DNA of 64,000 bases from Panacagrimonas sp963975245 (GTDB lineage: Bacteria > Pseudomonadota > Gammaproteobacteria > Nevskiales > Nevskiaceae). Below are positions 42,364-50,929 of the stretch, piece after piece; position 1 is the first letter of the stretch, and the number at the start of each line of letters is the position of its first letter. The stretch is from the NCBI GenBank assembly GCA_963975245.1, contig CAXBFJ010000001.1:806001-870000 (forward strand). The letters run 5' to 3'. The position numbers and the translations under genes are program-made. Under the pieces are notes generated by a model that was given only the letters and a program-made list of their open reading frames with translations, did no database searches and was not told the origin of the DNA.

Positions 42364-44232
42364 CTACCAGAACATGTTCAGCGTCAGAGAAAGCTCCTGG
42401 GCACGATGGTCTTTCCAGGTGAGGCGCATTTCGCTGTTGTGCCCGAGTGCGAGTGCTGCGACCAAGGTGTTGTCGACCGCATTATCTTGCGCGCCGGGAT
42501 GCAGGCGGTACCCAAACTCCAGTGCAACGGAGAGCATTTGAGGATTGCCCAGCACAACGCCAGCAGAGGGTTGTAGCGCGAACGCTTCGTCTCGACTTGC
42601 AGCTATGGCCTCCGTCATGAGGTACGTAGTGAGACTGGAGACCTTGATCGCCTGTCCAATCCCGCCGCGCACGGACATTTCCAGACAGTTCACGCATTCT
42701 GAGTCTGTCTGCGCCAGTCCGGTTCGGAAGCGCCAAGACCAACGCTCGGCACCCGGAAACTCTGGCCGGAAATCCCGTAAATTCTGTAGATCAACCAGTT
42801 GGAACTGCTGCAGGTACAAGCCTTCATCCTGATCCATGCGCAGTTCCAGATCGCCAAAACTGAGTACGGAACCCAGTGGCGCGCTACGGCTCAGAATGTC
42901 GCTGTTGAATAGCGATGCGTGCAGAGATTGCGCGCCGCCATTTTTCTGGTTTGCGACAAGACCCGCTCCAAAACGGACCGGTCTTGTCCCGAAGTGCGGT
43001 GCAGATTGAACAGGCCTCCGTTCAGGTGCAGGCGCACCGGCTTGCATCGGCAATGCCAAGCGCAGCAGCAATAGCTTTTGCTGTACGTCGCGAAACTGCT
43101 CGCTTTGCGACTGCGCTTCCATCGCCAGTTGGTAACCGTAATATTCAATCAATGCATCCAGAATCGGGACTTGGCTACTCTGCTGCAGGCGCTCAATCAC
43201 GCTCACGTCATGAGATTCCATGACGTGTTCTGCAAGCCTGAATTGATCAGGATCTAGCGCATCGAATCGGACTCCGACTTGCCTCTTGGGAGACGGAATG
43301 TAGCGCACGTCACGAATCAGCGCCTTCCGCGTTTGGGCATCCAGTTCAGTGATTTCATGAAACAGCAGGGCAGGGGGGTAGGGTCGGTGTGCGCGACCGG
43401 TGAGGTTTGTATGCAGTCCCAGTTCGAGCAGCCTTGCGATGCGATAAGCACAGTTCTGGCGAAGAAAGTAGTAATTGAACTGCTTGCCTATGAGTTCCCA
43501 AAGATGCAGGGCGACCAGCAGCTTTTCGTCGTCACCGAGCGCGAGCTCGTACTCCCACATGTCGCGTGACTGAATGCGGGCATACAGGCGATCCTGAAGG
43601 TAGAAGCGATCGCTGGTGAATCCGCCTTCATAGCCACCAAACAGTCCCTTGTAGGCATAGATGATGGGGCCATCTTCCGGCGGCACGTTTGCCCCAAAAT
43701 TGGCACCCTGATCCAGCAAGCCTCGGCGCAGTGATTGCTGGCCATTGTTGAGCTTCAGCAATGCATGGCCAAAGGTGGCCGCAGGGCTACCGTAATAACC
43801 ACTGACCATGACCACGCTGATGGATCTGAGTTGCTGGGGTTTTAACCAGCGGTACAGGGCACTGCACTTTGGCGTCGGCAGGTCTGCATCGGGCAATTTC
43901 AGCTGCGTGCGCAGCCAGAAGTATCGGGCGGGAAATCGGCATTGTGCGTGCTGACCTTCCTGCACATTTTTTACTGAGAAGAACGCTGCCAAACTTTCCA
44001 GCAGCTCCGCACGGGAGGAAACGCGGCCTTGCCTTGAAAGAAAGAAATCTTCTGTCTCGACTTCGCTGTTCTGTCCGTCCGGTGCGAACTCCAGCAAGTG
44101 CAACCAGGTGGGATGCTGGTCAAGGCCCAGGCTCAGCGCCTGCTCCTGCGCGTCGGCAAGAGAAATCGCCTGCGCTGATCCTGTCCCAAGCAGCATCAGC
44201 AAGGCAGTGCAAAATCGCAGCGTCCGCATCAC
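42364..44232 (-). CDS. DUF4105 domain periplasmic/outer membrane protein
   Basis: The 622-residue protein has an N-terminal signal peptide (cleavage near SAQA-IS). A central DUF4105 region follows, including SVVMVSGYYGSPAATFGHALLKLN and RQNCAYRIARLLELG, as in a NlpC/P60-like papain fold. The C-terminal third looks like an outer-membrane beta-barrel ending in an aromatic residue (TLNMFW). The central Cys/His arrangement suggests a hydrolase-like fold, but the function is unknown. It is followed on the same strand by no close gene, and preceded by the small secreted gene at 44315. Confidence 0.82.
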   Translation of the reverse strand: MMRTLRFCTALLMLLGTGSAQAISLADAQEQALSLGLDQHPTWLHLLEFAPDGQNSEVETEDFFLSRQGRVSSRAELLESLAAFFSVKNVQEGQHAQCRFPARYFWLRTQLKLPDADLPTPKCSALYRWLKPQQLRSISVVMVSGYYGSPAATFGHALLKLNNGQQSLRRGLLDQGANFGANVPPEDGPIIYAYKGLFGGYEGGFTSDRFYLQDRLYARIQSRDMWEYELALGDDEKLLVALHLWELIGKQFNYYFLRQNCAYRIARLLELGLHTNLTGRAHRPYPPALLFHEITELDAQTRKALIRDVRYIPSPKRQVGVRFDALDPDQFRLAEHVMESHDVSVIERLQQSSQVPILDALIEYYGYQLAMEAQSQSEQFRDVQQKLLLLRLALPMQAGAPAPERRPVQSAPHFGTRPVRFGAGLVANQKNGGAQSLHASLFNSDILSRSAPLGSVLSFGDLELRMDQDEGLYLQQFQLVDLQNLRDFRPEFPGAERWSWRFRTGLAQTDSECVNCLEMSVRGGIGQAIKVSSLTTYLMTEAIAASRDEAFALQPSAGVVLGNPQMLSVALEFGYRLHPGAQDNAVDNTLVAALALGHNSEMRLTWKDHRAQELSLTLNMFW

Positions 44233-44314
44233 GCCATGTATCGCCTTGTCACGTCATGGATCCAAGGCGTGATGCAGGCGGTGCCGTTGGGGCATGACCC
44301 CAGGGAATTAAAAA

Positions 44315-44788
44315 TCAGGCGATGCAGGCCTGTGCGAAATCACCCTTGATCTGCTGGTCAATAACCTGATGCAACTGGGTGGCGCGTATTTCAGGTGATG
44401 GGTTCATAGTGTGACCGCTGCTCTGCTTGCGAACGAGATCTTGTCGGATTGCACCGATCAAGGCAGTTTGCGAACTTGCGCCACAGCTATAGATGCTGAT
44501 CAGCGCCTGCAGGTGTTCGCCCTGACCACGCGCAATATCCATCTGCAGTGGGTCATAGTTGTGAAAGATGAACTGTCGGGCGGTCTTGTCCGCTGCGGAT
44601 TCTCCACTCGAGGACTCTGACGGCGATGATGTGATCTTGCTGCTGCCGTCTGTCGCTGTGCCACCAGTGGTACCTGCCAGCGCGCCGGTTACGAAGCCTG
44701 CCATCGCTGAACCAGACGACAGGAAAAAGGCTCCAGCTAGGAGGGCTGCCGATATGCCAGATGAGTTGATACGCCAGCTGCTGCTCAT
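44315..44788 (-). CDS. Small secreted DUF3015-like protein
   Basis: The protein is 157 residues from the ATG at 44788, which has GGAG upstream; an ATG at 44800 is less likely. A signal peptide (about 1-31) precedes a Ser/Gly-rich spacer and a C-terminal domain with ARQFIFHNYDPLQMDIARGQGEHLQALI and two Cys that could form a disulfide. This tail resembles DUF3015 proteins, whose role is unknown. It lies directly upstream of the DUF4105 gene on the same strand with 82 bases between. Confidence 0.72.
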   Translation of the reverse strand: MSSSWRINSSGISAALLAGAFFLSSGSAMAGFVTGALAGTTGGTATDGSSKITSSPSESSSGESAADKTARQFIFHNYDPLQMDIARGQGEHLQALISIYSCGASSQTALIGAIRQDLVRKQSSGHTMNPSPEIRATQLHQVIDQQIKGDFAQACIA

Positions 44789-44909
44789 GCCCGTCTCCAT
44801 TGATATGAAATGTCTGATTCAGAATGCCTGGGCCCTCGTACATGAGGGCCTGCCAAGTATGGCCCAACTTCGGCATCCTGTGGCTCAGGTTCAGGATGAG
44901 TGCTCAGGT

Positions 44910-44934
44910 GGGGCGAGAGCTTGGCTCTCGCCCC
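44910..44934 (-). terminator. Hairpin downstream of the BVMO-hydrolase fusion
   Basis: An 11-base perfect stem GGGGCGAGAGC / GCTCTCGCCCC with a three-base loop lies 25 bases past the stop of the fusion gene on the minus strand. The T run is poor, so its terminator strength is unproven. Confidence 0.6.
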
Positions 44935-44958
44935 ATAACGCAACACGGCAACGCAAAC

Positions 44959-47538
44959 TTACGCTTCTGCGGCCACGCGGTTCCTCAGCGGTTGGAGGAA
45001 CCGCGAGATCGCTGCATTGAACTCCGAAACACGGGGGACGTGACCAGACATGTAGTACGCCGCATGGACCATGCCTTTCAGTCGCAAAACCTGCGTCGGA
45101 GTTCCAGCGGCTTCAAGGGCGCGGCCATAGTCTTCGCCCTCATCTCGCAGCGGATCACATTCTGCGCTCAATATCAGTGCGGGCGGCAGATCCTTCAGCG
45201 AGCTGGCACGACTTGGTGAAGCCAGAGGCGACTTCGCATTCTCCGGGTCATCGAGATAGGTGAGCAGCATTCCCTGGGCGGCGGCGGTACTCAAGACCGG
45301 TCCCGCCGCAAATTCCTTGCGCGATGCCGTCTTGGCTTCGGCGTCGATTGCCGGATAGAGCAGGATCTGCGCCATTAGCTCAGGGCCGTTCTCGTCACGG
45401 GCACGCTGCGCAGCGACTGCCGCGAGCAAACCGCCAGCGCTGTCGCCCATAACCGCAATCTGCTCTGGATTGCCGCCGTGATTGCTAATGTTTTCTGCCG
45501 TCCAGCAGACTGCCGCATACGTGTCGTCCGTAGCAGCCGGGAAGGGCGCCTCCGGAGCAAGACGGTAACTGGGTGCAACGACGATGACGCCAAGTTCTTT
45601 AGCCAAAGCGGCACAAGCCGGAGCGCACATATCGATACTGCCGGCGATGAATCCGCCGCCGTGAAAGAAAATGATGACAGGCAGCGGGCCTTCGACGTCA
45701 TCCGGCTTGTAGATTTTGACCCGACGTTCATCTGCAGCACCACGGTAGGTTGTTTCAACTTGATGAACGCCTTCCGGAACTGATTTTTGCAGCATGACAA
45801 AGCTTTCGACCGCGGCGCGTGCTTCATCGAGCGTGCAGTCTTCAAGTGGCTTTGTATCCTGCATCAGCATTGCACCCACGACCATCGCCACTCCAGGGTC
45901 AATCTGTATCAAGGCAGGTAGCGCCTTCTTGGAAGCGCCATCAATCTTGAAGCCGGCGTAGCCGTTGTTAACTGAGTCCGCCACCATGGCCCGATACAAG
46001 GGAGCGCCGCCAGCAAACATGAAGGTTGCTCTCGGTTTCCCGGGGACGTTGGCACCCATGTACCAGGAATTCGCGCGCGGGAAGAGGGTGAGGTGCAATA
46101 AGCCGTCGACTAATTCATGCCACACATTTTCCGCTGCTTCATCTGCCTCAAAGGTGCTCGCGCCGTGATCAAGTACATGTTGGATCGCATCTGAAGCGAA
46201 ATCGACGTGGTCTTCAATTGCCAGCGGGTTGTTGTAGAGCGTGACTGCGCTGGTAGGTCCTGTGATGGTGAAGAGATTGGGGAAGCCTGCCGTTGCAATC
46301 CCCAAGTAGCTTCTGGGACCATTCTTCCATCTTTCATTGAGCGTTACGCCTTCTCGCCCGACCACACCCAGATGCAGCAGCGGACCGGTAATGGCGTCAA
46401 ATCCGGTCGCCAGCACGATCACGTCCAGCTCGTGTTCTTTGCCGCCGGTACGAATTCCGGTCTCGGTGATCTGCTCGATCGGTGCAGCACGAATATCAAC
46501 CAGGCGAACGTTGTCGCGATTGAACATGTCGAAGTAGTCAGTCTCCATGGCCGCGCGCTTAGTGCCATATGGATGATCATCCGGGCAGAGAATATCCGCG
46601 ACTTTGGGATCTCGAACGCGCTCACGGATTTTTTCGCGGACGTACTCCGCAACCGTCTCATTGGCACGCTCATCAGTCAGAATGTCGCCGTAGCTAGATA
46701 CAACCAAGCGAAAGCCGCCTTCTTTCCAAAGACGATCAAAGCGGGCACGACGCTCTTCCGATGACACTGCGAGAGCGCTGGGTTCGGGCGACTCAAATGG
46801 CACTCCCATGAAGCGATCCCGTGATTTGTCACGAATCTGCTTCCAATTCTCCGTGTTGTACGTCTGCTCTTCTGGGGAAATGTCAGCGTTGGCCAAGGGG
46901 ACTGCAAAGTTTGGCGTTCTCTGGAACACCGTGACGTGCTTCGCCTGCCGCGCAATTTCAGGGGTCATCTGGATGCCCGTTGAGCCGGTTCCGATTACGC
47001 CAACACGCTTCCCGGCAAAATCGAAGCCTTCATGCGGCCAATTGCTGGTGGCCAGCACTTTTCCCTTGAATTGATCGATGCCCGGAAACTCTGATCGAGA
47101 CTTGGCAATGGAGACATTTCCACCGGCAGCGATGACGAAGCGGGCGGTATAGGTCTTACCTGTATCCGTTTCGATAGTCCACCGTGAATCGGCATCATTC
47201 CAAACGACCGAAGTGACCCGCGTGTTGAAGGAAAAAGACCTGCGGACGTCGAGTTTGTCTGCAGCAAATTCAAGGTAGCGGAGAATTTCGGGCTGGGCCG
47301 CGTAACGTTCGCTCCACTTCCATTCGCGCTGAATCTCGTCAGAGAAGGAATAGGAGTAGTGCACTGAAGGGATGTCGCATCGGGCGCCAGGGTAGCGGTT
47401 CCAATACCAGGTGCCACCGGGCCCGGCGGCAACATCAAAACCCTGAACCTTGAGGCCGAGCTCATCACGGAGTTTGTGTACAGCGTAAATGCCGGCGAAT
47501 CCTGCACCGATCACAACCGCGTCGATTTGGTTTGTCAT
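44959..47538 (-). CDS. Fused Baeyer-Villiger-type flavin monooxygenase and alpha/beta hydrolase
   Basis: This is an 859-residue fusion. Residues 1 to about 540 are a class B flavoprotein monooxygenase: FAD motif GAGFAG (11-16), GGTWYWNRYPGARCD (41-55), NADPH motif GTGSTG (183-188), GTKR with Arg328, and ATGFD. The BVMO fingerprint FxGxxxHxxxWP reads F157-K-G-K-V-L-A163-T-S-N-W-P, so the conserved His is Ala. From about 590 a hormone-sensitive-lipase-type hydrolase follows: HGGG (626-629), GDSAGG with Ser700, Asp795 and His825. A ketone could be oxidised to an ester and hydrolysed by one protein. AGGAGG precedes the ATG. It is the last gene of an operon with a phosphotransferase-like and a VOC gene. 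Confidence 0.9.
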   Translation of the reverse strand: MTNQIDAVVIGAGFAGIYAVHKLRDELGLKVQGFDVAAGPGGTWYWNRYPGARCDIPSVHYSYSFSDEIQREWKWSERYAAQPEILRYLEFAADKLDVRRSFSFNTRVTSVVWNDADSRWTIETDTGKTYTARFVIAAGGNVSIAKSRSEFPGIDQFKGKVLATSNWPHEGFDFAGKRVGVIGTGSTGIQMTPEIARQAKHVTVFQRTPNFAVPLANADISPEEQTYNTENWKQIRDKSRDRFMGVPFESPEPSALAVSSEERRARFDRLWKEGGFRLVVSSYGDILTDERANETVAEYVREKIRERVRDPKVADILCPDDHPYGTKRAAMETDYFDMFNRDNVRLVDIRAAPIEQITETGIRTGGKEHELDVIVLATGFDAITGPLLHLGVVGREGVTLNERWKNGPRSYLGIATAGFPNLFTITGPTSAVTLYNNPLAIEDHVDFASDAIQHVLDHGASTFEADEAAENVWHELVDGLLHLTLFPRANSWYMGANVPGKPRATFMFAGGAPLYRAMVADSVNNGYAGFKIDGASKKALPALIQIDPGVAMVVGAMLMQDTKPLEDCTLDEARAAVESFVMLQKSVPEGVHQVETTYRGAADERRVKIYKPDDVEGPLPVIIFFHGGGFIAGSIDMCAPACAALAKELGVIVVAPSYRLAPEAPFPAATDDTYAAVCWTAENISNHGGNPEQIAVMGDSAGGLLAAVAAQRARDENGPELMAQILLYPAIDAEAKTASRKEFAAGPVLSTAAAQGMLLTYLDDPENAKSPLASPSRASSLKDLPPALILSAECDPLRDEGEDYGRALEAAGTPTQVLRLKGMVHAAYYMSGHVPRVSEFNAAISRFLQPLRNRVAAEA

Positions 47539-47588
47539 CCTGTTCCTCCTGGAATTTATATTTTGGTGATTTTGAAAACCAAGTCTGT

Positions 47589-48257
47589 TTACTTGGTAAT
47601 AAGAGATTTGCGAGCGGACATTTCAATCCAGTTTCCGTCAGGGTCTCGTACGAAGCCGTATCGCGCGATGTCCCCCAGACTGACCGGTTCGCGTCCAAAC
47701 CGCCCCCCGCGGGAAATGATGCCGGCCATCTCGCGGTCCGCATCAAAGACCTGGACGGTCAAATACCGAAAGCCGGCAGCAAGAAAGTCGTCGGACTCCG
47801 TAACGGCGTCTCCTGCCTCGACAAAAATGAAGGACTCTCCGCAGCGAGCGGTCGTTTCGTTGACGCGATCAAACTGCATGGCATCGGTATAGAAATCCAT
47901 CATTCTTTCAGGTTCGCTGGTGCGCACCGTGACGCCAACGCCCATGCCGCCTTCTTGTCCGGGAGGCACGAACTTCACGTTGATGCCGCTGGGGTCTGTC
48001 AGTTCAGAGGGTGCGCAGCGATCCGTCGCGATGGTGATGCCGACATAACCTGTGGGAGGTCGCCGTGGCAGCGCGCTGGTCAGGTGATTGATTTTTACAA
48101 TTGACCCGTACGACTTGAATCGGTGCTGGGCCCAGTCACCTCGCAGGTCGATCCGATGGTCAAACTCCAGGCCAGCCCTTAGTCCCCAGAATTCCAGATT
48201 CGGCTGTAGCGTCTCTGTGAATATTCCGACATCCAGTTGCGGTTTGGCGAGTTTCAT
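47589..48257 (-). CDS. VOC superfamily protein (glyoxalase/dioxygenase fold)
   Basis: The 222-residue protein has two vicinal-oxygen-chelate modules. The second contains GVGVTVRTSEPERMMDFYTDAM and ends with FVRDPDGNWIEMS, whose Glu is a typical metal ligand. It may be a dioxygenase, isomerase or a binding protein. The ATG is five bases after the upstream kinase-like stop and 50 bases before the BVMO-hydrolase gene. It probably belongs to the same pathway. Confidence 0.85.
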   Translation of the reverse strand: MKLAKPQLDVGIFTETLQPNLEFWGLRAGLEFDHRIDLRGDWAQHRFKSYGSIVKINHLTSALPRRPPTGYVGITIATDRCAPSELTDPSGINVKFVPPGQEGGMGVGVTVRTSEPERMMDFYTDAMQFDRVNETTARCGESFIFVEAGDAVTESDDFLAAGFRYLTVQVFDADREMAGIISRGGRFGREPVSLGDIARYGFVRDPDGNWIEMSARKSLITK

Positions 48258-48262
48258 GTTTT

Positions 48263-49339
48263 CTAAGCCGGCAGGTCATCGAGGGCGTGATTGTCCAGCG
48301 CCTGCAGAGCTGCACTGGTCACCATCTGCATGAGCATTTGATCGCCCCTGTCAGTGCGTTTGACAATCAGGGTGGCCGCGATGGCAACAGCTATGGCCGC
48401 AAAACAGTAATGGGCGTAATCGCGCTGCAATGTTTCGAAGCTGTAGTCGCGGACGCCATTTTCGAGAAGCCCGTTGTAATACTCGCGCAGGAGGGTTTGT
48501 TCGTGACGCTTTCTGGTTTCTCTGTCCAACGCGCCACCCAGAAAATAGGAGACGTCCATCCCAGCGCCGAGATAACCAGCAGTCTGCCAGTCCACGATTG
48601 CGACGCGACCGTCTCGACCACCGAACATCATGTTGTCTACACGGTAATCGTTATGTGAAAAGTGTTTGGGGCGGCCACGCGGCCTGTTCCACCACGCGTG
48701 ATTGCGGGCGAATCGATCACAAACCTGCTCTACATCGCTGGTCAGGGCACCGGTGTAGTTCTGCTGAACATGGTGCCAGGACCGTTCGATGAGATCGGTG
48801 GTGTAGAAGCTCTGAGCACCCTCAGGGACCTGAACCCACGACTTGTTCATCAGGCTATCGTCGTTCCAGAAAGCCGAGTGCAGGAGCACTGCTTCTTGCA
48901 GCACTTTGCGGGCGTCTTGAACCGAACAGCCTTTCATCTGATCCCCTTGCATTGCAGGCGAGAGGTCTTCAAACAGCAGGACGAACTGATCATCGTCATT
49001 AATCTGTGACACGAGGGCGCGTGGCGTGCGCATCTTTGTTCGAGAGGCGAGCTCACGATAAAACATGACTTCAGTACGGTAGATTCCGAGATCGCGGCCG
49101 GTTTGCGCAGAGACCGGGTCTGCTGACGGGAATTTTCCGATCAGGGTTACAGGAGCATCTGCTGGTACGGGCCCCTCGTAACTCAGTTGAAAGCGGTGCG
49201 TCTCGCCCAGCTGCCCGGTACCAACCGCCTTCGATGTGAGCGACCGGACCTTGGCGCGGATGCCTCTTGCAGTCAAAGCTGCAGTCATCCACTGCGGCGT
49301 GATCGCCTCGGGACGCGCAACGCTTATCGAATCATTCAA
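48263..49339 (-). CDS. Phosphotransferase (APH/ecdysteroid-kinase-like) family protein
   Basis: The 358-residue protein has an aminoglycoside-phosphotransferase-like fold: FVLLFEDLSP, catalytic HNDYRVDNMM with Asp and Asn, and IVDWQTAG for metal binding. Such proteins phosphorylate small hydroxylated organic compounds, including steroids and acyl-CoA derivatives. The start is the ATG at 49339 behind GAGGAG. A hairpin sits in the leader. It is the first gene of the kinase-VOC-BVMO operon, and the divergent AraC regulator is 151 bases away. Confidence 0.87.
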   Translation of the reverse strand: MNDSISVARPEAITPQWMTAALTARGIRAKVRSLTSKAVGTGQLGETHRFQLSYEGPVPADAPVTLIGKFPSADPVSAQTGRDLGIYRTEVMFYRELASRTKMRTPRALVSQINDDDQFVLLFEDLSPAMQGDQMKGCSVQDARKVLQEAVLLHSAFWNDDSLMNKSWVQVPEGAQSFYTTDLIERSWHHVQQNYTGALTSDVEQVCDRFARNHAWWNRPRGRPKHFSHNDYRVDNMMFGGRDGRVAIVDWQTAGYLGAGMDVSYFLGGALDRETRKRHEQTLLREYYNGLLENGVRDYSFETLQRDYAHYCFAAIAVAIAATLIVKRTDRGDQMLMQMVTSAALQALDNHALDDLPA

Positions 49340-49354
49340 TCTGTGTCTCCTCGC

Positions 49355-49380
49355 GCCCCGATCTGTTGCCGGGGCTTTTT
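49355..49380 (+). other. Hairpin with T run in the divergent leader region
   Basis: GCCCCG-N9-CGGGGC followed by TTTTT on the plus strand resembles a terminator. It also sits about 20 bases upstream of the start codon of the leftward kinase-like gene, overlapping its leader next to the GAGGAG site. Its role is unknown. Confidence 0.4.
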
Positions 49381-49490
49381 GGCTTCGGTGTGATCACCGT
49401 GGAATAGGTTGATCCTTCAAAAGCCCAAAGACTTGGCAGTTTGCGCGGATTAGATGGCAGAATGCGCGGACCAAATTGCGGGAGAATAAT

Positions 49491-50516
49491 GTGTCTGGAC
49501 CCCTGGTAAGGAGTGTCATTCTGAGTGGCGCCTCCTCAATTATCAGAGAGGCTGGCCGCAAGCCGGTTGCCATCGCGAGAAAAGCGGGCCTGCCGGCAGA
49601 GGCTCTGACAGACCCCGATCTCCTGGTGAGCGGACGCGCCGTCATCGCGTTTTTTGAAATGGCATCTGCCATTTGCGGACGGCGAAATTTCGGTTTGGAA
49701 CTCGCGGTTGGTGCGAGGCTGGGCGCCATCATCGGACCGTTGTGGTTGCTGCTACGCAACGCTCAGACGGTCAGGCAGATGTGTGAGGATTTTGCCAAGC
49801 ACTTCGAGCTTTACAGCAGTTCCGCGGTCATGAGTTTTGAGCCCATGGGCAAAGGCGGCACGCTGAACTGGTCAGCAGCCACCGGCGAAGCACTCAGCGA
49901 GGTGCAAATGTCTGAGTACGCTCTGGCCACAACTTTGGAAGAGATTCGCTCACACGGGCCGCGAGCCTGGACACCGCCTGCAGTCTGGTTTCGACATGAA
50001 GCGCCTTCTGATCTTCACCTTCACCGAAAGATGTTTGGTCCGAATTTGAGATTCAATTCAGATCGCAACGCCATCGAGCTTGACGCTGTGATTCTCGATC
50101 GCCCACTTGGCAGCAGTGGGACCAGAACGCGGGCACTTGTGTTGCAGATGCTCCGTCATGACGAAGGCCTGCTTTCTGACACCACGACTTACCAGGTGCA
50201 GGGGATCGTTCGCGCGCTGCTGCCATACGGGCAGTGCTCCGTAGGTGATGTCAGCCTGGCGATGGGACTTTCCGTGCGCACCCTGCAGGAACGTCTGCAA
50301 GAAACCGGTGACAGTTTCAGGGCCATCAAGAATGCGGCTCGCGCAGATCTGGCGGACAAGTACATCAAACACTCTGAGATGAGTGCGACACAAATCGCGA
50401 GCCTGTTGGGGTATACCGATTCCACTTCTCTGAGCCGTGCCTATCGGCGGTGGCATGGCGCCAGCCTTCGCTCAAATCGGCGCCGGCGCGTCAGAACGTC
50501 AAACGGCTCCATGTGA
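49491..50516 (+). CDS. AraC-family transcriptional regulator
   Basis: Starting at GTG 49491 (GGGAG eight bases upstream), the 341-residue protein has an N-terminal OruR/ArcR-type ligand domain (LVSGRAVIAFFEMASAICG) and two C-terminal helix-turn-helices (VSLAMGLSVRTLQERLQETG and QIASLLGYTDSTSLSRAYRRWHG). A TTG at 49476 is possible but is less likely. It is divergent from the kinase-VOC-BVMO operon and is the prime candidate regulator of it. Confidence 0.9.
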   Translation: MSGPLVRSVILSGASSIIREAGRKPVAIARKAGLPAEALTDPDLLVSGRAVIAFFEMASAICGRRNFGLELAVGARLGAIIGPLWLLLRNAQTVRQMCEDFAKHFELYSSSAVMSFEPMGKGGTLNWSAATGEALSEVQMSEYALATTLEEIRSHGPRAWTPPAVWFRHEAPSDLHLHRKMFGPNLRFNSDRNAIELDAVILDRPLGSSGTRTRALVLQMLRHDEGLLSDTTTYQVQGIVRALLPYGQCSVGDVSLAMGLSVRTLQERLQETGDSFRAIKNAARADLADKYIKHSEMSATQIASLLGYTDSTSLSRAYRRWHGASLRSNRRRRVRTSNGSM

Positions 50517-50929
50517 CTCCGACCTGAGCTTGTAGCCTCGAGGTTCGCAAGCTCATTGCACATCCACGAAGACCTTCATTGACAGAAAGTTGCCGTCGCG
50601 AAGCGATAGCTGGGGGAAGCCAAGCATGTGGCCGAAGTCTTCTAACGAATTATTGATGCCCCAAAGCAGACGTGGCCATGCAACTTGTGCGTGGGCCGAG
50701 AGTGATCATCCAATCCGCAGCGTTCCTTCAAAAAATAACAAATTGGAAAGGTACTTCGTGCTGCAAAATAAATGACTGACAGCATATTGAACTTAGCGTA
50801 GCGCGCTAGAGAGATGATATCGGCCATTTGTGCCGCGCATTAGCATGTAACATTCTGTCGCCGATTTGTGTATAGCCGATTTTTCTTTGAAGAGGCTAAA
50901 AATAACAATCTAGGTGGGAGCACGACCAA
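50517..50929. other. 413-base intergenic region, AT-rich
   Basis: It follows the AraC gene and precedes the amidohydrolase. An open frame at 50590-50775 shows no conserved character and no good start, so I do not call it. A perfect TAGCGCGCTA palindrome lies at 50799-50808. The last 100 bases are AT-rich, as expected for the amidohydrolase promoter. Confidence 0.5.

Noticed and set aside
50590..50775. Possible 61-residue protein in the gap before the amidohydrolase
   Set aside because: No ribosome site, no recognisable composition, and it lies in an AT-rich promoter-like region.
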